Positions 38,814 through 46,876 of a DNA stretch of 64,000 nucleotides are shown piece after piece; position 1 is the stretch's first letter, and the number at the start of each line of letters is the position of its first letter. The stretch covers positions 2,480,001 through 2,544,000 of the forward strand of contig NZ_OU659204.1 of assembly GCF_915403165.1 (NCBI RefSeq), written 5' to 3'. The notes below the pieces were generated by a model, which saw only the letters and a program-made list of their open reading frames with translations, was not told the DNA's origin and did not search any database. Made by a program: the position numbers and the translations under genes. Source of the stretch: Providencia alcalifaciens. GTDB lineage: Bacteria; Pseudomonadota; Gammaproteobacteria; Enterobacterales; Enterobacteriaceae.

Positions 38814-39110
38814 TTAACGTAAGCCTAATTGGAAAATCAGACTTTCTGCTTCACAGCTAAATGTAAAGTTAGCCGATAACTCTACACCACCCGCAACTGG
38901 GTTGATTGAGTGAGCAATTTCACACGGTTCTGACTCAACAGATTTGGCTTTTTCTGTGAGCATTTTCAGCATCGCTTCAGCTTCTTGCTGAGTCGCAAAA
39001 ACATGCTGATACGATGCGGTGCAATCTTTATTTTCCAAAACTGTACCAACATCTACACAGCAGCACGCAGCTGTTTCATCCGCGCTACAACGTTTAATCG
39101 CATCAGTCAT
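38814..39110 (-). CDS. yfcZ: YfcZ/YiiS family protein (DUF406)
   Basis: The 98-residue cytoplasmic protein begins TDAIKRCSADETAACCCVDVGTVLENKDC, unusually rich in cysteine (six in the first 31 residues). It ends with the strand-rich VAGGVELSANFTFSCEAESLIFQLGLR pattern of the family (both quoted in part). E. coli YfcZ has the same size and lies between fadI and fadL, as here. Function is unknown; induction with fad genes has been suggested by position only. GGGAGAATAAA precedes the ATG as the ribosome site. Confidence 0.9.
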   Translation of the reverse strand: MTDAIKRCSADETAACCCVDVGTVLENKDCTASYQHVFATQQEAEAMLKMLTEKAKSVESEPCEIAHSINPVAGGVELSANFTFSCEAESLIFQLGLR

Positions 39111-39338
39111 TTTATTCTCCCAATGAACAAACTGTTAAGTAAGTATCATAACGCTGAAAAAGTGACAAACACTAGTGATATCAAAATTAATTGCTAATAA
39201 TCCAACATAAGTTTGATCTAGTTCCTTATATGAGCATTTCTTACTCGTTAAGCTCACTTGAATGTTGCTATTTTGTTAATTGCATCGCATTTTCGAAAAG
39301 AAAGATCGCACAAAAACAAAACAACCTTGCAACATACC

Positions 39339-39354
39339 CAGTGGTCAGACCTAT
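39339..39354. promoter_or_regulatory. FadR box 1 upstream of fadL
   Basis: CAGTGGTCAGACCTAT has the intact FadR core TGGTCAGACC, about 110 bp before the fadL ATG. E. coli fadL likewise has two FadR sites. Confidence 0.8.
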
Positions 39355-39362
39355 ACTCAGTG

Positions 39363-39379
39363 AACTGGTCTGATTTGTC
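39363..39379. promoter_or_regulatory. FadR box 2 upstream of fadL
   Basis: AACTGGTCTGATTTGTC matches the left half of the FadR consensus fully and the right half partly. Its centre is 24-25 bp from box 1. Confidence 0.7.
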
Positions 39380-39461
39380 GTAGAGGCAAGCGACCCTACA
39401 ATTCAGCGCTTCTTGCGATAGAAGTCGCTTATTTAAATAAAACTACTAGAGGGTTTTGGTC

Positions 39462-40745
39462 ATGAACCAGAAAAACCTATTTGCTCGATCAGCTTTAGCA
39501 ATCGCAGTGGCTGTTATTTCTTCCAATGCAAGCGCAGCTGGTTTTTTGCTGAATGAATATTCAACCTCAGCCTTAGGACGTGCATTTTCAGGCGCAGGAG
39601 CCGTCGGCGACAACGCAAGTGAAGGCAGCCGTAACCCAGCTGCAATGATGTTATTTGATCGACCAACCATGTCGGTTGGTGCCGTGTATATTGACCCTAC
39701 CGTTGATATTAAAGGCCGTACTAGCGATGCATTTACTGCCAATAATATCGCCCCCAATGCCGTAGTACCTAACGCTCACTTTATCTTCCCAATTAATGAT
39801 AAGTGGGCAGTGGGTACTTCAATGACCACTAACTTTGGTCTTGCTACTGACTTTCATAAAGATTACGCCGCAGGCCCTATCGGTGGAAAAACAGATTTAA
39901 AAACCGTTAACTTAAATTTAAGTGGTGCATATCGCATCAATGATAATTTTAGTTTTGGTGTGGGCGCTAATGCTGTTTATGCCGATGCTGAAATTACCCG
40001 TCATATGGGTGTCGGTGCAGGAGCTGTTCCTCCAATGTTTGGTGTTACCCCAAGTACAACAGCAGCATCATTGAAAGGTGATGATTGGGGCTATGGTTGG
40101 AATGCTGGCTTACTATATGAAATCAACCAAGATAACCGCTTAAGCTTCACTTACCGTTCAAAAGTAAAAGTGAAATTTGAAGACGGTAAATATTCTAATG
40201 ACTTGCCTAAGCAAATTGGCGGTTTAGGCGGTACTACCGTTAAAGGGACTTTAGATCTTAACTTACCAGATATCTGGGAGTTTTCCGGTTACCATAAAGT
40301 CGATCCTAAGTGGGCGCTGCACTATAGCGTTTCTTATACTGGTTGGAGCACCTTTAAAGACCTAACGGCGTACCAGAAGAGTAACGGTAAGGAACTGTTC
40401 CATAAACCAGAAAACTTTGATGATGCGTGGCGCTTAGCATTAGGTACTACCTACTACTATGATGATAATTGGACATTCCGTACGGGTATTGCTTACGATG
40501 AAAGCCCTGTGCCATCTAAATATCGTTCAATCTCAATTCCAGACCAAGACCGCTACTGGCTGACCGCAGGCACCACTTATGCATTTAACAAAGATGCCTC
40601 TGTGGACTTAGGTATTGCCTATATGCACGGTAAAAAAGTGAATATTAACGAAAAACTGGCAGAAACACCTAGTTCCCCTGTAATTGCTTTCAAATCTGAA
40701 GGATCTGCATGGTTATACGGCGTTAACTTTAACTATACATTCTAA
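39462..40745 (+). CDS. fadL: Long-chain fatty acid outer membrane transporter FadL
   Basis: FadL is a 14-strand outer-membrane beta-barrel that passes long-chain fatty acids by lateral diffusion. The signal peptide ([22 protein letters not shown]) is cleaved before [17 protein letters not shown], the N-terminal hatch. The NPAAM motif ([15 protein letters not shown]) is present near residue 66, and the last strand ends [11 protein letters not shown] with terminal Phe, as required for barrel assembly. ATG 39462 has AGAGGG 8 nt upstream; a TTG two codons earlier is less likely. Two FadR boxes precede it. Confidence 0.95.
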   Translation: MNQKNLFARSALAIAVAVISSNASAAGFLLNEYSTSALGRAFSGAGAVGDNASEGSRNPAAMMLFDRPTMSVGAVYIDPTVDIKGRTSDAFTANNIAPNAVVPNAHFIFPINDKWAVGTSMTTNFGLATDFHKDYAAGPIGGKTDLKTVNLNLSGAYRINDNFSFGVGANAVYADAEITRHMGVGAGAVPPMFGVTPSTTAASLKGDDWGYGWNAGLLYEINQDNRLSFTYRSKVKVKFEDGKYSNDLPKQIGGLGGTTVKGTLDLNLPDIWEFSGYHKVDPKWALHYSVSYTGWSTFKDLTAYQKSNGKELFHKPENFDDAWRLALGTTYYYDDNWTFRTGIAYDESPVPSKYRSISIPDQDRYWLTAGTTYAFNKDASVDLGIAYMHGKKVNINEKLAETPSSPVIAFKSEGSAWLYGVNFNYTF

Positions 40746-40758
40746 TCAGTTAGATCTT

Positions 40759-40782
40759 ATCGGGGGAGTTCGCTCCCCTGAT
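40759..40782 (+). terminator. fadL terminator with UUCG loop
   Basis: ATCGGGGGAG-TTCG-CTCCCCTGAT forms a 10-bp stem with two internal G-T pairs, capped by a stable UUCG tetraloop, 13 bp after the stop. A T-rich tract (CCCTTTT) follows a few bases later. Confidence 0.75.
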
Positions 40783-40864
40783 ATCTCCCTTTTCTATCTC
40801 TTCCTCTGCTCCACTTTCTTTTTATGCTCTTCGCAGAAAAATCATCCTCACGCTAAATTTTTTC

Positions 40865-40892
40865 TTGACTTTTTTTTGTACAGATTTATATA
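40865..40892 (+). promoter_or_regulatory. Candidate sigma-70 promoter between fadL and the 31-codon gene
   Basis: TTGACT, a 16-bp spacer and TATATA read toward the small gene at 41102. The DNA is very T/A-rich here, which raises the chance of a false match. The long leader would be about 200 nt. Confidence 0.4.
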
Positions 40893-41101
40893 TTAATTAT
40901 AGCCCAATGTTATTTTATTGTTAAAAACATTCCTGCGGCTTATTCATGTACTGATCCCAGTCATAAGTATCCACCCAACCATTTTTTATATCGATATTTA
41001 ACTGCAATGCTGCCCTTCATCTTTTTGACATGAAGACGCAGTAGAGTTGCTCACTAAGCGATTATCTGAGGAAAACCATGGGAAAAACATAGGAGGGCAT
41101 T

Positions 41102-41197
41102 ATGGGAACATTATTCACTATCAGCTTTGTTAGCGTGTTGGTCGTCAGTGCCGTGATTGACACAGTCATCCAACGAGGAAAACAGGACAATGACTAG
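41102..41197 (+). CDS. 31-residue single-helix membrane protein
   Basis: This gene is too short for usual gene calling. ATG is preceded by a perfect AGGAGG at 5-nt spacing. The product is MGTLFTISFVSVLVVSAVID followed by TVIQRGKQDND: one hydrophobic helix (about 4-19) and a short charged tail. Just upstream, ATGGGAAAAACATAG (41078-41092) is a four-codon frame (MGKT) with GAGG before it, whose stop codon overlaps the AGGAGG. This arrangement would allow translational coupling. It lies between fadL and mlaA with its own space on either side. I recognise no family; small inner-membrane proteins of this kind often modulate larger partners. Confidence 0.6.
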   Translation: MGTLFTISFVSVLVVSAVIDTVIQRGKQDND

Positions 41198-41256
41198 CAG
41201 TTTATTTATCACTCTCTGATGTCCAAAAAAACATAGAGAGTGATAAACCCCACCAA

Positions 41257-42006
41257 TTAGTCAATCGAATCCAGTTCCCCTTCAATGACCGCCGCATTTG
41301 GGTTATCTGCTGGTTGCAGAACTCCACCTTTCGACAAGAAATCATTACGTTGGAAGTAAGCTTCGCGGAACATTAAGTAAGGGTCGGACGAGCTTTTCAG
41401 CAATCCATCGGAATCAAGTAATCTTGCACGGGTTTCAATCCCTTCCAATGCCCATTTACCCGCCGACATCCAGAACGTTAAATAACTCAACATTGGGTAG
41501 AGATCGTCTGCTAGGTTACCGCCTTGCTCACGCACTGTTGCGCTACCATAACCCGGTAAAACCACATATGGGCCATAACCCACATCATAGTAACCTAATG
41601 TATTCCCAAAACGCTTCGGTTCTTCTTTGACTAACTGAGGGTTTGCCATGCCAGCAACATCAATTAAGCCACCGATACCAAACACCGAGTTCAAGAAGAA
41701 GCGGTTAAAGTGCTTAAAGCCTTGCTCCACTTCCCCACGGAAAAAGCTGTTTAACATGCTGGCTGGTTCTTCAAGGTTGCCAAGAAAGTTACTGAGTCCG
41801 TTTCGAGCAGGCATCGGCACGTAATCATTCCAAGCAACGGCTACAGGTCTTAAGACATATGGGTCTAAGACATTATAGTTAAAGTTAAACATTGCTCGGT
41901 TAAAGCCTTCTAACGGGTCTGAACGCTGCTGCGTTTCTGGGTCAACGCTCGCGCACCCAACCATTAAAACTCCCGCGAGAAGAACGCTACTTATGCGAAA
42001 CTTCAT
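41257..42006 (-). CDS. mlaA: Outer membrane lipoprotein MlaA (VacJ)
   Basis: MlaA removes mislocalised phospholipids from the outer leaflet of the outer membrane and passes them to MlaC; it sits in the membrane with porins. The lipobox is LMVGCAS with Cys near residue 17, preceded by a short signal peptide. The body is the MlaA/VacJ domain: RSDPLEGFNRAMFNFNYNVLDPY (in parts), ARNGLSNFLGNLEEPA, DVAGMANPQL, YGPYVVLPGYGSATVREQGG. The second of two adjacent ATGs (42006) has better spacing to GGAG and matches the E. coli N-terminus. The gene is monocistronic. Confidence 0.95.
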   Translation of the reverse strand: MKFRISSVLLAGVLMVGCASVDPETQQRSDPLEGFNRAMFNFNYNVLDPYVLRPVAVAWNDYVPMPARNGLSNFLGNLEEPASMLNSFFRGEVEQGFKHFNRFFLNSVFGIGGLIDVAGMANPQLVKEEPKRFGNTLGYYDVGYGPYVVLPGYGSATVREQGGNLADDLYPMLSYLTFWMSAGKWALEGIETRARLLDSDGLLKSSSDPYLMFREAYFQRNDFLSKGGVLQPADNPNAAVIEGELDSID

Positions 42007-42341
42007 CATTCTCTCCATCCTTTATTCCACCTTGCCATGGTGTTTTTATCGTTATTGCTAATCGCTTTATCATAAAAGCAAATAGAAAAACCTGTTAAGC
42101 GTTTTGAGTGGTTTAGTTGCTATATAGATATAATTATAACCCATTTAATTATCAACTTATCATAAGAAATACATCCTAATGACCCCAAATGCCAGAGTAG
42201 TATCAGTAAATGTAATTAATTAGTGAATTAACATAGAGATAGACTTATCTGAAATTATTTTAGGCTAAACCGTAAGATGCTTAAAAATCCAACAAAGAAA
42301 GGAATAAAAAAGATAAAAGCAGAGAATTTGGGTGTAACAGC
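42007..42341. other. AT-rich intergenic region between mlaA and argW
   Basis: Besides the mlaA leader I see only AT-rich DNA with no frame supported by a ribosome site. The argW promoter begins at its right end. Confidence 0.4.
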
Positions 42342-42370
42342 TTGATTCGATGGAAGGTGGACAGTAAAAT
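42342..42370 (+). promoter_or_regulatory. argW promoter
   Basis: TTGATT, a 17-bp spacer and TAAAAT are followed by a GC-containing discriminator (GCCAAGCGC), which suits growth-rate control of a tRNA gene. It starts 57 bp before the tRNA. Confidence 0.6.
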
Positions 42371-42398
42371 GCCAAGCGCTATTACGCAGCATCTCAAT

Positions 42399-42470
42399 GT
42401 CCCCTTAGTTAAATGGATATAACGAGCCCCTCCTAAGGGCTAGTTGCAGGTTCGATTCCTGCAGGGGACA
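42399..42470 (+). tRNA. argW: tRNA-Arg (anticodon CCT)
   Basis: The acceptor stem GTCCCCT/AGGGGAC, D-arm, anticodon loop CTCCTAA and T-arm GCAGG-TTCGATT-CCTGC are all intact, and the sequence is nearly that of E. coli argW. The 3' CCA is not encoded: A73 is followed by GAT. In Enterobacterales almost all tRNA genes encode CCA, so the 3' end may have been altered by an integrative element; argW is a known integration site. Confidence 0.95.
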
Positions 42471-42587
42471 GATTCCTGTTTTAAACTCTCCCCCCAAGAA
42501 CTTTCTCAATCTTTCTTCGCCCTATTTCGCTTTTATTTCATCCCCTATATTATTTTTCTCATATTCCTATTTGATGGGCTGACCACG

Positions 42588-42959
42588 ATGCGAACACTTT
42601 TTGCCTTATTGATTGGTATTCTTCTGATAGGCTGTACGATGGAGAAATCACCTTCCGTTACTATGTCAGGAATGACATCAAACCAAGTGATGCAAATAGA
42701 AGGTACGCCGGATGAGCAAGCGAAACAGGATGGTTATCAGCTAATTGTTTATCATGATAAACAACAACCAGAAGCCACAACTCAAATGACAGATCGCTGG
42801 TTTATTTTTAAGAACGGGTATCTGTTAGAATATTCTACGCAATATTTAAATTCGTCTAATACGATAAATACTCCATTGAGATTAACTGCAAAACAAATAT
42901 TATCTCAATGGATAGATAGCCAATCCTTACCAACAAACCCCTCTGCTCACATGAACTAA
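42588..42959 (+). CDS. Small lipoprotein with a BamE/SmpA-like domain
   Basis: From ATG 42588 the 123-residue protein starts with a lipoprotein signal peptide (MRTLFALLIGILLIGC, lipobox LIGC with Cys at 16). The mature part contains SGMTSNQVMQIEGTPDEQ, the helical start typical of SmpA/OmlA (BamE-like) domains, then strands TDRWFIFKNGYLLEYST. The longer frame back to 42444 runs into the argW tRNA and is not credible. Asp is not at +2 (Thr-Met follows), so outer-membrane sorting is likely. Function unknown; it is only a relative in fold of BamE, not BamE itself. Confidence 0.7.
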   Translation: MRTLFALLIGILLIGCTMEKSPSVTMSGMTSNQVMQIEGTPDEQAKQDGYQLIVYHDKQQPEATTQMTDRWFIFKNGYLLEYSTQYLNSSNTINTPLRLTAKQILSQWIDSQSLPTNPSAHMN

Positions 42960-42985
42960 AAGATAAACTGGTGACATAAAGATTG

Positions 42986-43402
42986 TTATATTTCTTTAGA
43001 AAGATAATGCCGCTGCATGCCTAATTCAGGGAAATTAGGGAGTGACATTTGTTTCACATATCCCAGTTTTTCATAAAATGGTAAAGCTTGGAAACTAAAG
43101 GTATCCACTAATGCATTGTGGCAGCCGAGTTTTTTACTCTCTTCTTCTGCAACGTGCATTAATTGGCTACCTAATCCATTCTTACGCATTGACTCATCCA
43201 CCCACAGATAATCAATACATAACCATCGACCCTTGATGGATGCGAGAAGCCCTCCCTTCATGACCCCATTTTCATCTTTGCTATACACACCAAGTTGTCC
43301 GAAATAGCTATTTTGTAAAAAAGATCGATTATAGCTTCTTAACCCAGTAAATAACGCCTCTTTATCTTCAGGGGTAATCTCATGTGTAACTGTAATTTTC
43401 AT
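42986..43402 (-). CDS. GNAT-family N-acetyltransferase
   Basis: The 138-residue protein has the GNAT pattern: a basic N-terminal strand-helix, [21 protein letters not shown] as the central strands, [19 protein letters not shown] as the acetyl-CoA pyrophosphate loop (R-x-x-G-x-G) near residue 75, and [20 protein letters not shown] as motif B. The [11 protein letters not shown] segment resembles small-molecule acetyltransferases of the YpeA/YhbS type, but the acceptor is unknown. Convergent with the lipoprotein gene. Confidence 0.85.
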   Translation of the reverse strand: MKITVTHEITPEDKEALFTGLRSYNRSFLQNSYFGQLGVYSKDENGVMKGGLLASIKGRWLCIDYLWVDESMRKNGLGSQLMHVAEEESKKLGCHNALVDTFSFQALPFYEKLGYVKQMSLPNFPELGMQRHYLSKEI

Positions 43403-43602
43403 AACAACCTCATTTTATTTATCAGTATTTTTTATTATGCAGAAAACATCCAGCCAACAAATTAACTATCGCTTATTGCTCGAATAACATCGTATTACGA
43501 ATATCTTAGCTAGACACCATTTACTTAATTAAAAACTAAACGTTTTTTATCTTGCCTGCGATTTTATTCACCGTAAAATCCCCCTAATCTTTCAGAAAAA
43601 AT

Positions 43603-44847
43603 GTGAATAATATGACTCTTACCATTATTATTTTTGTACTGGTCTATATCGCCATGGCATTTGGCAAACTGCCCGGTTTTAAAGTTGATAGAACGGGCGC
43701 GGCCGTCATCGGTGCATTAGCCATGATGGCCATCGACAGCATTACACCACCTCATGCCTGGAATGCTATTGATTACCGTACTATCGGCATGCTATTTGGT
43801 TTGATGGTGGTATCGGCTTCGTTTGTGGTTTCGGGCTTTTATAGCTGGACAGCAGATCGCGTAGCGATGCTCAAAGTTAGTGCTCCTACGCTACTTGCAG
43901 TACTGATCGCCGTTGGTGGATTACTTTCAGCACTTTTAACCAACGATGTGGTTGTCGTCGCGATGACGCCGTTACTGGTCTCTATCACACTATCTCGCGG
44001 GCTTAACCCCATTCCGTTTCTGCTTGGATTCTGTTTTGCCGCCAATAACGGTGCAACAGGCTCACTGATTGGTAGTCCACAAAATATGATTGCGGCACAG
44101 GGGCTAGATATTTCCTTTGTGGGTTTACTACAATCATCGGCAATACCTGCATTATTATCTTTACCACTCACATGGCTGGTATTGGTGTGGTTATATCGCA
44201 ACCGCTGGTATTTAGCTAAAGAACCGAGTAATACACCAAAAACGGTCTCCCCTCCAACGCCACTAGATACTTGGGAAACCGCTAAAGCCGGTGTTATCAC
44301 ACTCGCGGTGATTGTGGCTTTTGTGGTGAGTGATATACCAAAAGAGTTAATCGCATTAACGGCGGCGGGTTTCCTATTACTAAACCGATCCATTGCTTCT
44401 AGCGATATGCTTAAGTTAGTGGATGGAAATTTATTACTACTAATCATGGGATTATTTGTCGTCAATGCGGCATTTGCTGGAACAGGATTACCGCAGCAAA
44501 TGCTGAATGATTTACGCGCTCATGGTGTTGAGCTCAATAACCCTTTCATTCTGTTTTTAGTCACCGGCGTCCTCAGCACTATTGTCGGCAATAACCCCTC
44601 CGTCATGCTGCTGGTTCCTTTTTTAACGCCTGACGGTAACGCCGATGCATTAGGTGCCGCATTAGTGCTTGGCTCTGGTTTTTCCAGTAACTTATTTGTG
44701 TTTGGCAGTTTAGCGGGAATTATTGTAGTAGAACAAGCCGCAGCTTATGGTGTGAAAATTTCATTCTCAGAATTTGCGAAATCGGGGGGAATTGTTGCAG
44801 CGCTCTGTATGCTATTAGCCACCGCATGGATTTTGTTCGTGTTATAA
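43603..44847 (+). CDS. SLC13/ArsB-NhaD superfamily anion transporter
   Basis: The 414-residue inner-membrane protein has 10-11 predicted helices. Ion-transporter signatures LLSALLTNDVVVVAMTPLLV near residue 107 and GATGSLIGSPQNMIAA near residue 152 are typical of the ArsB/NhaD and CitMHS-like group (E. coli YbiR is similar in plan). The second half repeats the pattern with TIVGNNPSVMLLVPFL near residue 327. Substrate is unknown; arsenite, dicarboxylates or sodium are all used within the superfamily. The frame begins with GTG; ATG at 43612 is an alternative, and neither has a clear ribosome site. Confidence 0.8.
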   Translation: MNNMTLTIIIFVLVYIAMAFGKLPGFKVDRTGAAVIGALAMMAIDSITPPHAWNAIDYRTIGMLFGLMVVSASFVVSGFYSWTADRVAMLKVSAPTLLAVLIAVGGLLSALLTNDVVVVAMTPLLVSITLSRGLNPIPFLLGFCFAANNGATGSLIGSPQNMIAAQGLDISFVGLLQSSAIPALLSLPLTWLVLVWLYRNRWYLAKEPSNTPKTVSPPTPLDTWETAKAGVITLAVIVAFVVSDIPKELIALTAAGFLLLNRSIASSDMLKLVDGNLLLLIMGLFVVNAAFAGTGLPQQMLNDLRAHGVELNNPFILFLVTGVLSTIVGNNPSVMLLVPFLTPDGNADALGAALVLGSGFSSNLFVFGSLAGIIVVEQAAAYGVKISFSEFAKSGGIVAALCMLLATAWILFVL

Positions 44848-44854
44848 AGCTGAT

Positions 44855-44885
44855 GCCTTTCTCAGTCTATTTTGCTGAGAAAGGC
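44855..44885. terminator. Terminator between convergent transporter and cyclase genes
   Basis: GCCTTTCTCAG and CTGAGAAAGGC form a perfect 11-bp stem with a 9-nt loop, 8 bp after the transporter stop and 12 bp before the cyclase end. GTTTAAGATTTT follows on the + strand. Confidence 0.75.
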
Positions 44886-44896
44886 GTTTAAGATTT

Positions 44897-45637
44897 TCAG
44901 GGAAGAATAGCAAATGAGCGAACAGGAAACCCACTCGCATTATTAGGTTTAGCCACGATATTAAAAATCACGGCACCACGAGTCGGTAATTGATCCAAAT
45001 TCGCCATCAATTCTATTTGGTAAGTGTCTTGTGCTAATACGTAATACTCCCCTAATAGCGCATTATTTTGGCGAAAATCTTTCGCTGCATCAGTATCGAA
45101 CGTTTCATGCCCAATGGCTTTAATGCCACGCTCTTCAAATAAAAATTTGAGCGCATCCATACCCCATCCCGGAATTTGGTTATTACCTTCAGCGTCTTTA
45201 TTATCCATGGCTTCCTGAGAAGGCCAACGCTTATGCCAATCTGTGCGTAGCGCCACAAAACTATCCGGCTCTATTCGCCCATGCTCACGCTCAAAAGCTA
45301 AAACATCGTCACGAGAAAAAGCAAAATTAGGGTCTTGTTTCACTCGCTCAGATTGGTCGATAACAATCAGCGGTAAGACTAACTCTTGCAGTTCCAATTC
45401 ATGCAAAAAGCGTTTTCCTTCAACAAAATGGCAAGGAGCGTCAATATGCGTACCGTATTGCCCAGAAAAGGTAAATTGCTGAGCAAAAAAGCCGTCAGAG
45501 TAGCCAAATAATGTTTTAAATTCTGCAGAGTCAAACATAAAGAAATGAGGAGAGTCTTTATCAAAGCTGTGCGTTAAATCTACCCATTTTTTGGATTTTA
45601 ATACCTTTAGTGCATTTAAAACCTCGTTAGCCATCAT
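44897..45637 (-). CDS. Cyclase-family (KynB-like) metal-dependent hydrolase
   Basis: The 246-residue protein belongs to the PF04199 cyclase fold, shown by the metal-binding motif GQYGTHIDAPCHFVEGKRF (H-x-G-T-H-x-D-x-P-x-H type) near residue 60 and by GHETFDTDAAKDF near residue 170. Known members are arylformamidase and isatin or mandelamide hydrolases. The sequence lacks features that would fix one of these. It lies 155 bp downstream of the MetQ-like gene on the same strand and may share its transcript, so it could act on the compound that transporter brings in. Confidence 0.8.
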   Translation of the reverse strand: MMANEVLNALKVLKSKKWVDLTHSFDKDSPHFFMFDSAEFKTLFGYSDGFFAQQFTFSGQYGTHIDAPCHFVEGKRFLHELELQELVLPLIVIDQSERVKQDPNFAFSRDDVLAFEREHGRIEPDSFVALRTDWHKRWPSQEAMDNKDAEGNNQIPGWGMDALKFLFEERGIKAIGHETFDTDAAKDFRQNNALLGEYYVLAQDTYQIELMANLDQLPTRGAVIFNIVAKPNNASGFPVRSFAILP

Positions 45638-45750
45638 TTTTCCCTATCTGGTTTTGGTCTTTATCAAGACAGTTTTATTTTGCTGTTTTTATTTGTTCTG
45701 AATAGGTAATAACCAACTCTGTAGCGTTTGTCTATCTTTCTAAGCAACCT

Positions 45751-45779
45751 GTTGCCAATTCTTTCACCGAGTTGGCAAC
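45751..45779 (-). terminator. Hairpin between the MetQ-like and cyclase genes
   Basis: GTTGCCAA/TTGGCAAC is a perfect 8-bp stem with a 13-nt loop, 13 bp after the MetQ stop. Without a T-run it is likely a partial terminator or stability element. Confidence 0.4.
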
Positions 45780-45792
45780 GAGAATTCGAATA

Positions 45793-46635
45793 TTATTTAG
45801 AATAATTTGCCCACGCAGCTGGTTCAATAAAACCATCATAAAGGCGCTGAGAGCGAATATAATCAGCATACTCTTTTGATTCAAAAGCCTCTTTTAAATC
45901 TTTAGCCCATTGGGTATCGAGATCTTTTTGTAGAACAGAAACCACAACACGATGCTCAAGTGGTGAATCCTCAACAACTAAACCATCGGCAATACGCTGC
46001 CCTGCACTCGCCACATAGTTACCATTCACCACCACAAAATCCACATCATCCAATAGACGTAAACCTTGCGCAGCATCTGTTTCACGGATATCGAGTTTAT
46101 ATTTTGCCGGTTCAATGTCATTTACGCTAAAACTGAGCGTACTGACATTCGGCTTGATTTTAATCCAACCCAGTTGCTCTAAAATTCGAGCACCACGTTC
46201 CGCATTTATAGGGTCATTTGACAACGCCACAATCATGCCATCTTGTACATCATCCAGCGTTTTGTGTTTATTAGAACGTAAACTCTGCGGTGCGCTTGGC
46301 GAATCTGCTAATGCGACCATATTAATGTTATTTTTTTGGTTATACGCTTCCATATAAGCGCGACTTTGGTTTACTGATGCGTCAATTGCCCCTTCTTCAA
46401 ATGCAGGGTTAATTTGCCTATTCTGTGAAAACTGACGTAACGTCACTTGGTAACCTTTTTTCTCTAAAATAGGCACAATACCTTTATCGGCCTGGTCAAT
46501 ATAATTCCCGACACCGAAGCCAATCGTAATTTGCTTTTTATCTGAGCTGTCTTTTTCTTTATTATCACCACATCCTGCCAATACAATGATTGCGGTTGCC
46601 ACTAAAGATAGATTTATTATTTTTTGTTTGAACAT
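45793..46635 (-). CDS. MetQ/NlpA-family lipoprotein substrate-binding protein
   Basis: The 280-residue binding protein has a lipoprotein signal ending LAGCGDN (Cys near residue 22). Asn/Asp-rich residues after the Cys keep it near the inner membrane. The NlpA domain includes GVGNYIDQADKGIVPILEKKGY, FEEGAIDASVNQSRAYMEAYN and NDPINAERGARILEQLGWI (in parts), which is the MetQ fold. It is divergent from the CMD/FMO/MetNI genes and should feed that transporter. MetQ homologues bind D/L-methionine, but many paralogues bind other compounds. The oxidative enzymes next to it and the lack of a clear MetJ box argue against a plain methionine importer. Confidence 0.88.
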   Translation of the reverse strand: MFKQKIINLSLVATAIIVLAGCGDNKEKDSSDKKQITIGFGVGNYIDQADKGIVPILEKKGYQVTLRQFSQNRQINPAFEEGAIDASVNQSRAYMEAYNQKNNINMVALADSPSAPQSLRSNKHKTLDDVQDGMIVALSNDPINAERGARILEQLGWIKIKPNVSTLSFSVNDIEPAKYKLDIRETDAAQGLRLLDDVDFVVVNGNYVASAGQRIADGLVVEDSPLEHRVVVSVLQKDLDTQWAKDLKEAFESKEYADYIRSQRLYDGFIEPAAWANYSK

Positions 46636-46737
46636 TTGATATTCCCTATGGTGATTACTTTTTAATTACTTTCAGTTTTTAATATTGTCAATTGACCGGA
46701 GTATAAACAGGATTTATTTAACGTCTTAGATCCGTTC

Positions 46738-46796
46738 GTTATAACTTAAATAAAAATGAATATAAAAATAAGACAAACCAAAATGGTTATAACCAT
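46738..46796. promoter_or_regulatory. Two GTTATAAC palindromes in the MetQ/CMD divergent promoter
   Basis: GTTATAAC occurs at 46738-46745 and, within the 14-bp perfect palindrome ATGGTTATAACCAT, at 46783-46796. The copies are 48 bp apart in a 241-bp divergent region. This fits operators for one regulator of both transcripts, but no regulator gene is adjacent. Confidence 0.5.
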
Positions 46797-46876
46797 ATAA
46801 CAAAATGGTAGTTCGAATAATGATGTGATTGATATGTAATGAAGGAGATAAAAAATTTAAATAAAGTGAGTTATTT

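Noticed and set aside
40746..41101. Second protein gene or riboswitch between fadL and the 31-codon gene
   Set aside because: Only the terminator, a candidate promoter and the four-codon frame are supported; no conserved aptamer pattern was seen.
42444..42587. N-terminal extension of the lipoprotein frame into argW
   Set aside because: It overlaps the tRNA T-arm and would bury the lipoprotein signal peptide; ATG 42588 is better.
43839..44465. 208-codon minus-strand frame opposite the anion transporter
   Set aside because: It mirrors the membrane-protein codons on the + strand and has no recognisable product.
46700..46735. MetJ box before the MetQ-like gene
   Set aside because: One 8-mer (TAACGTCT) resembles AGACGTCT, but the adjacent 8-mer does not, and MetJ needs tandem boxes.
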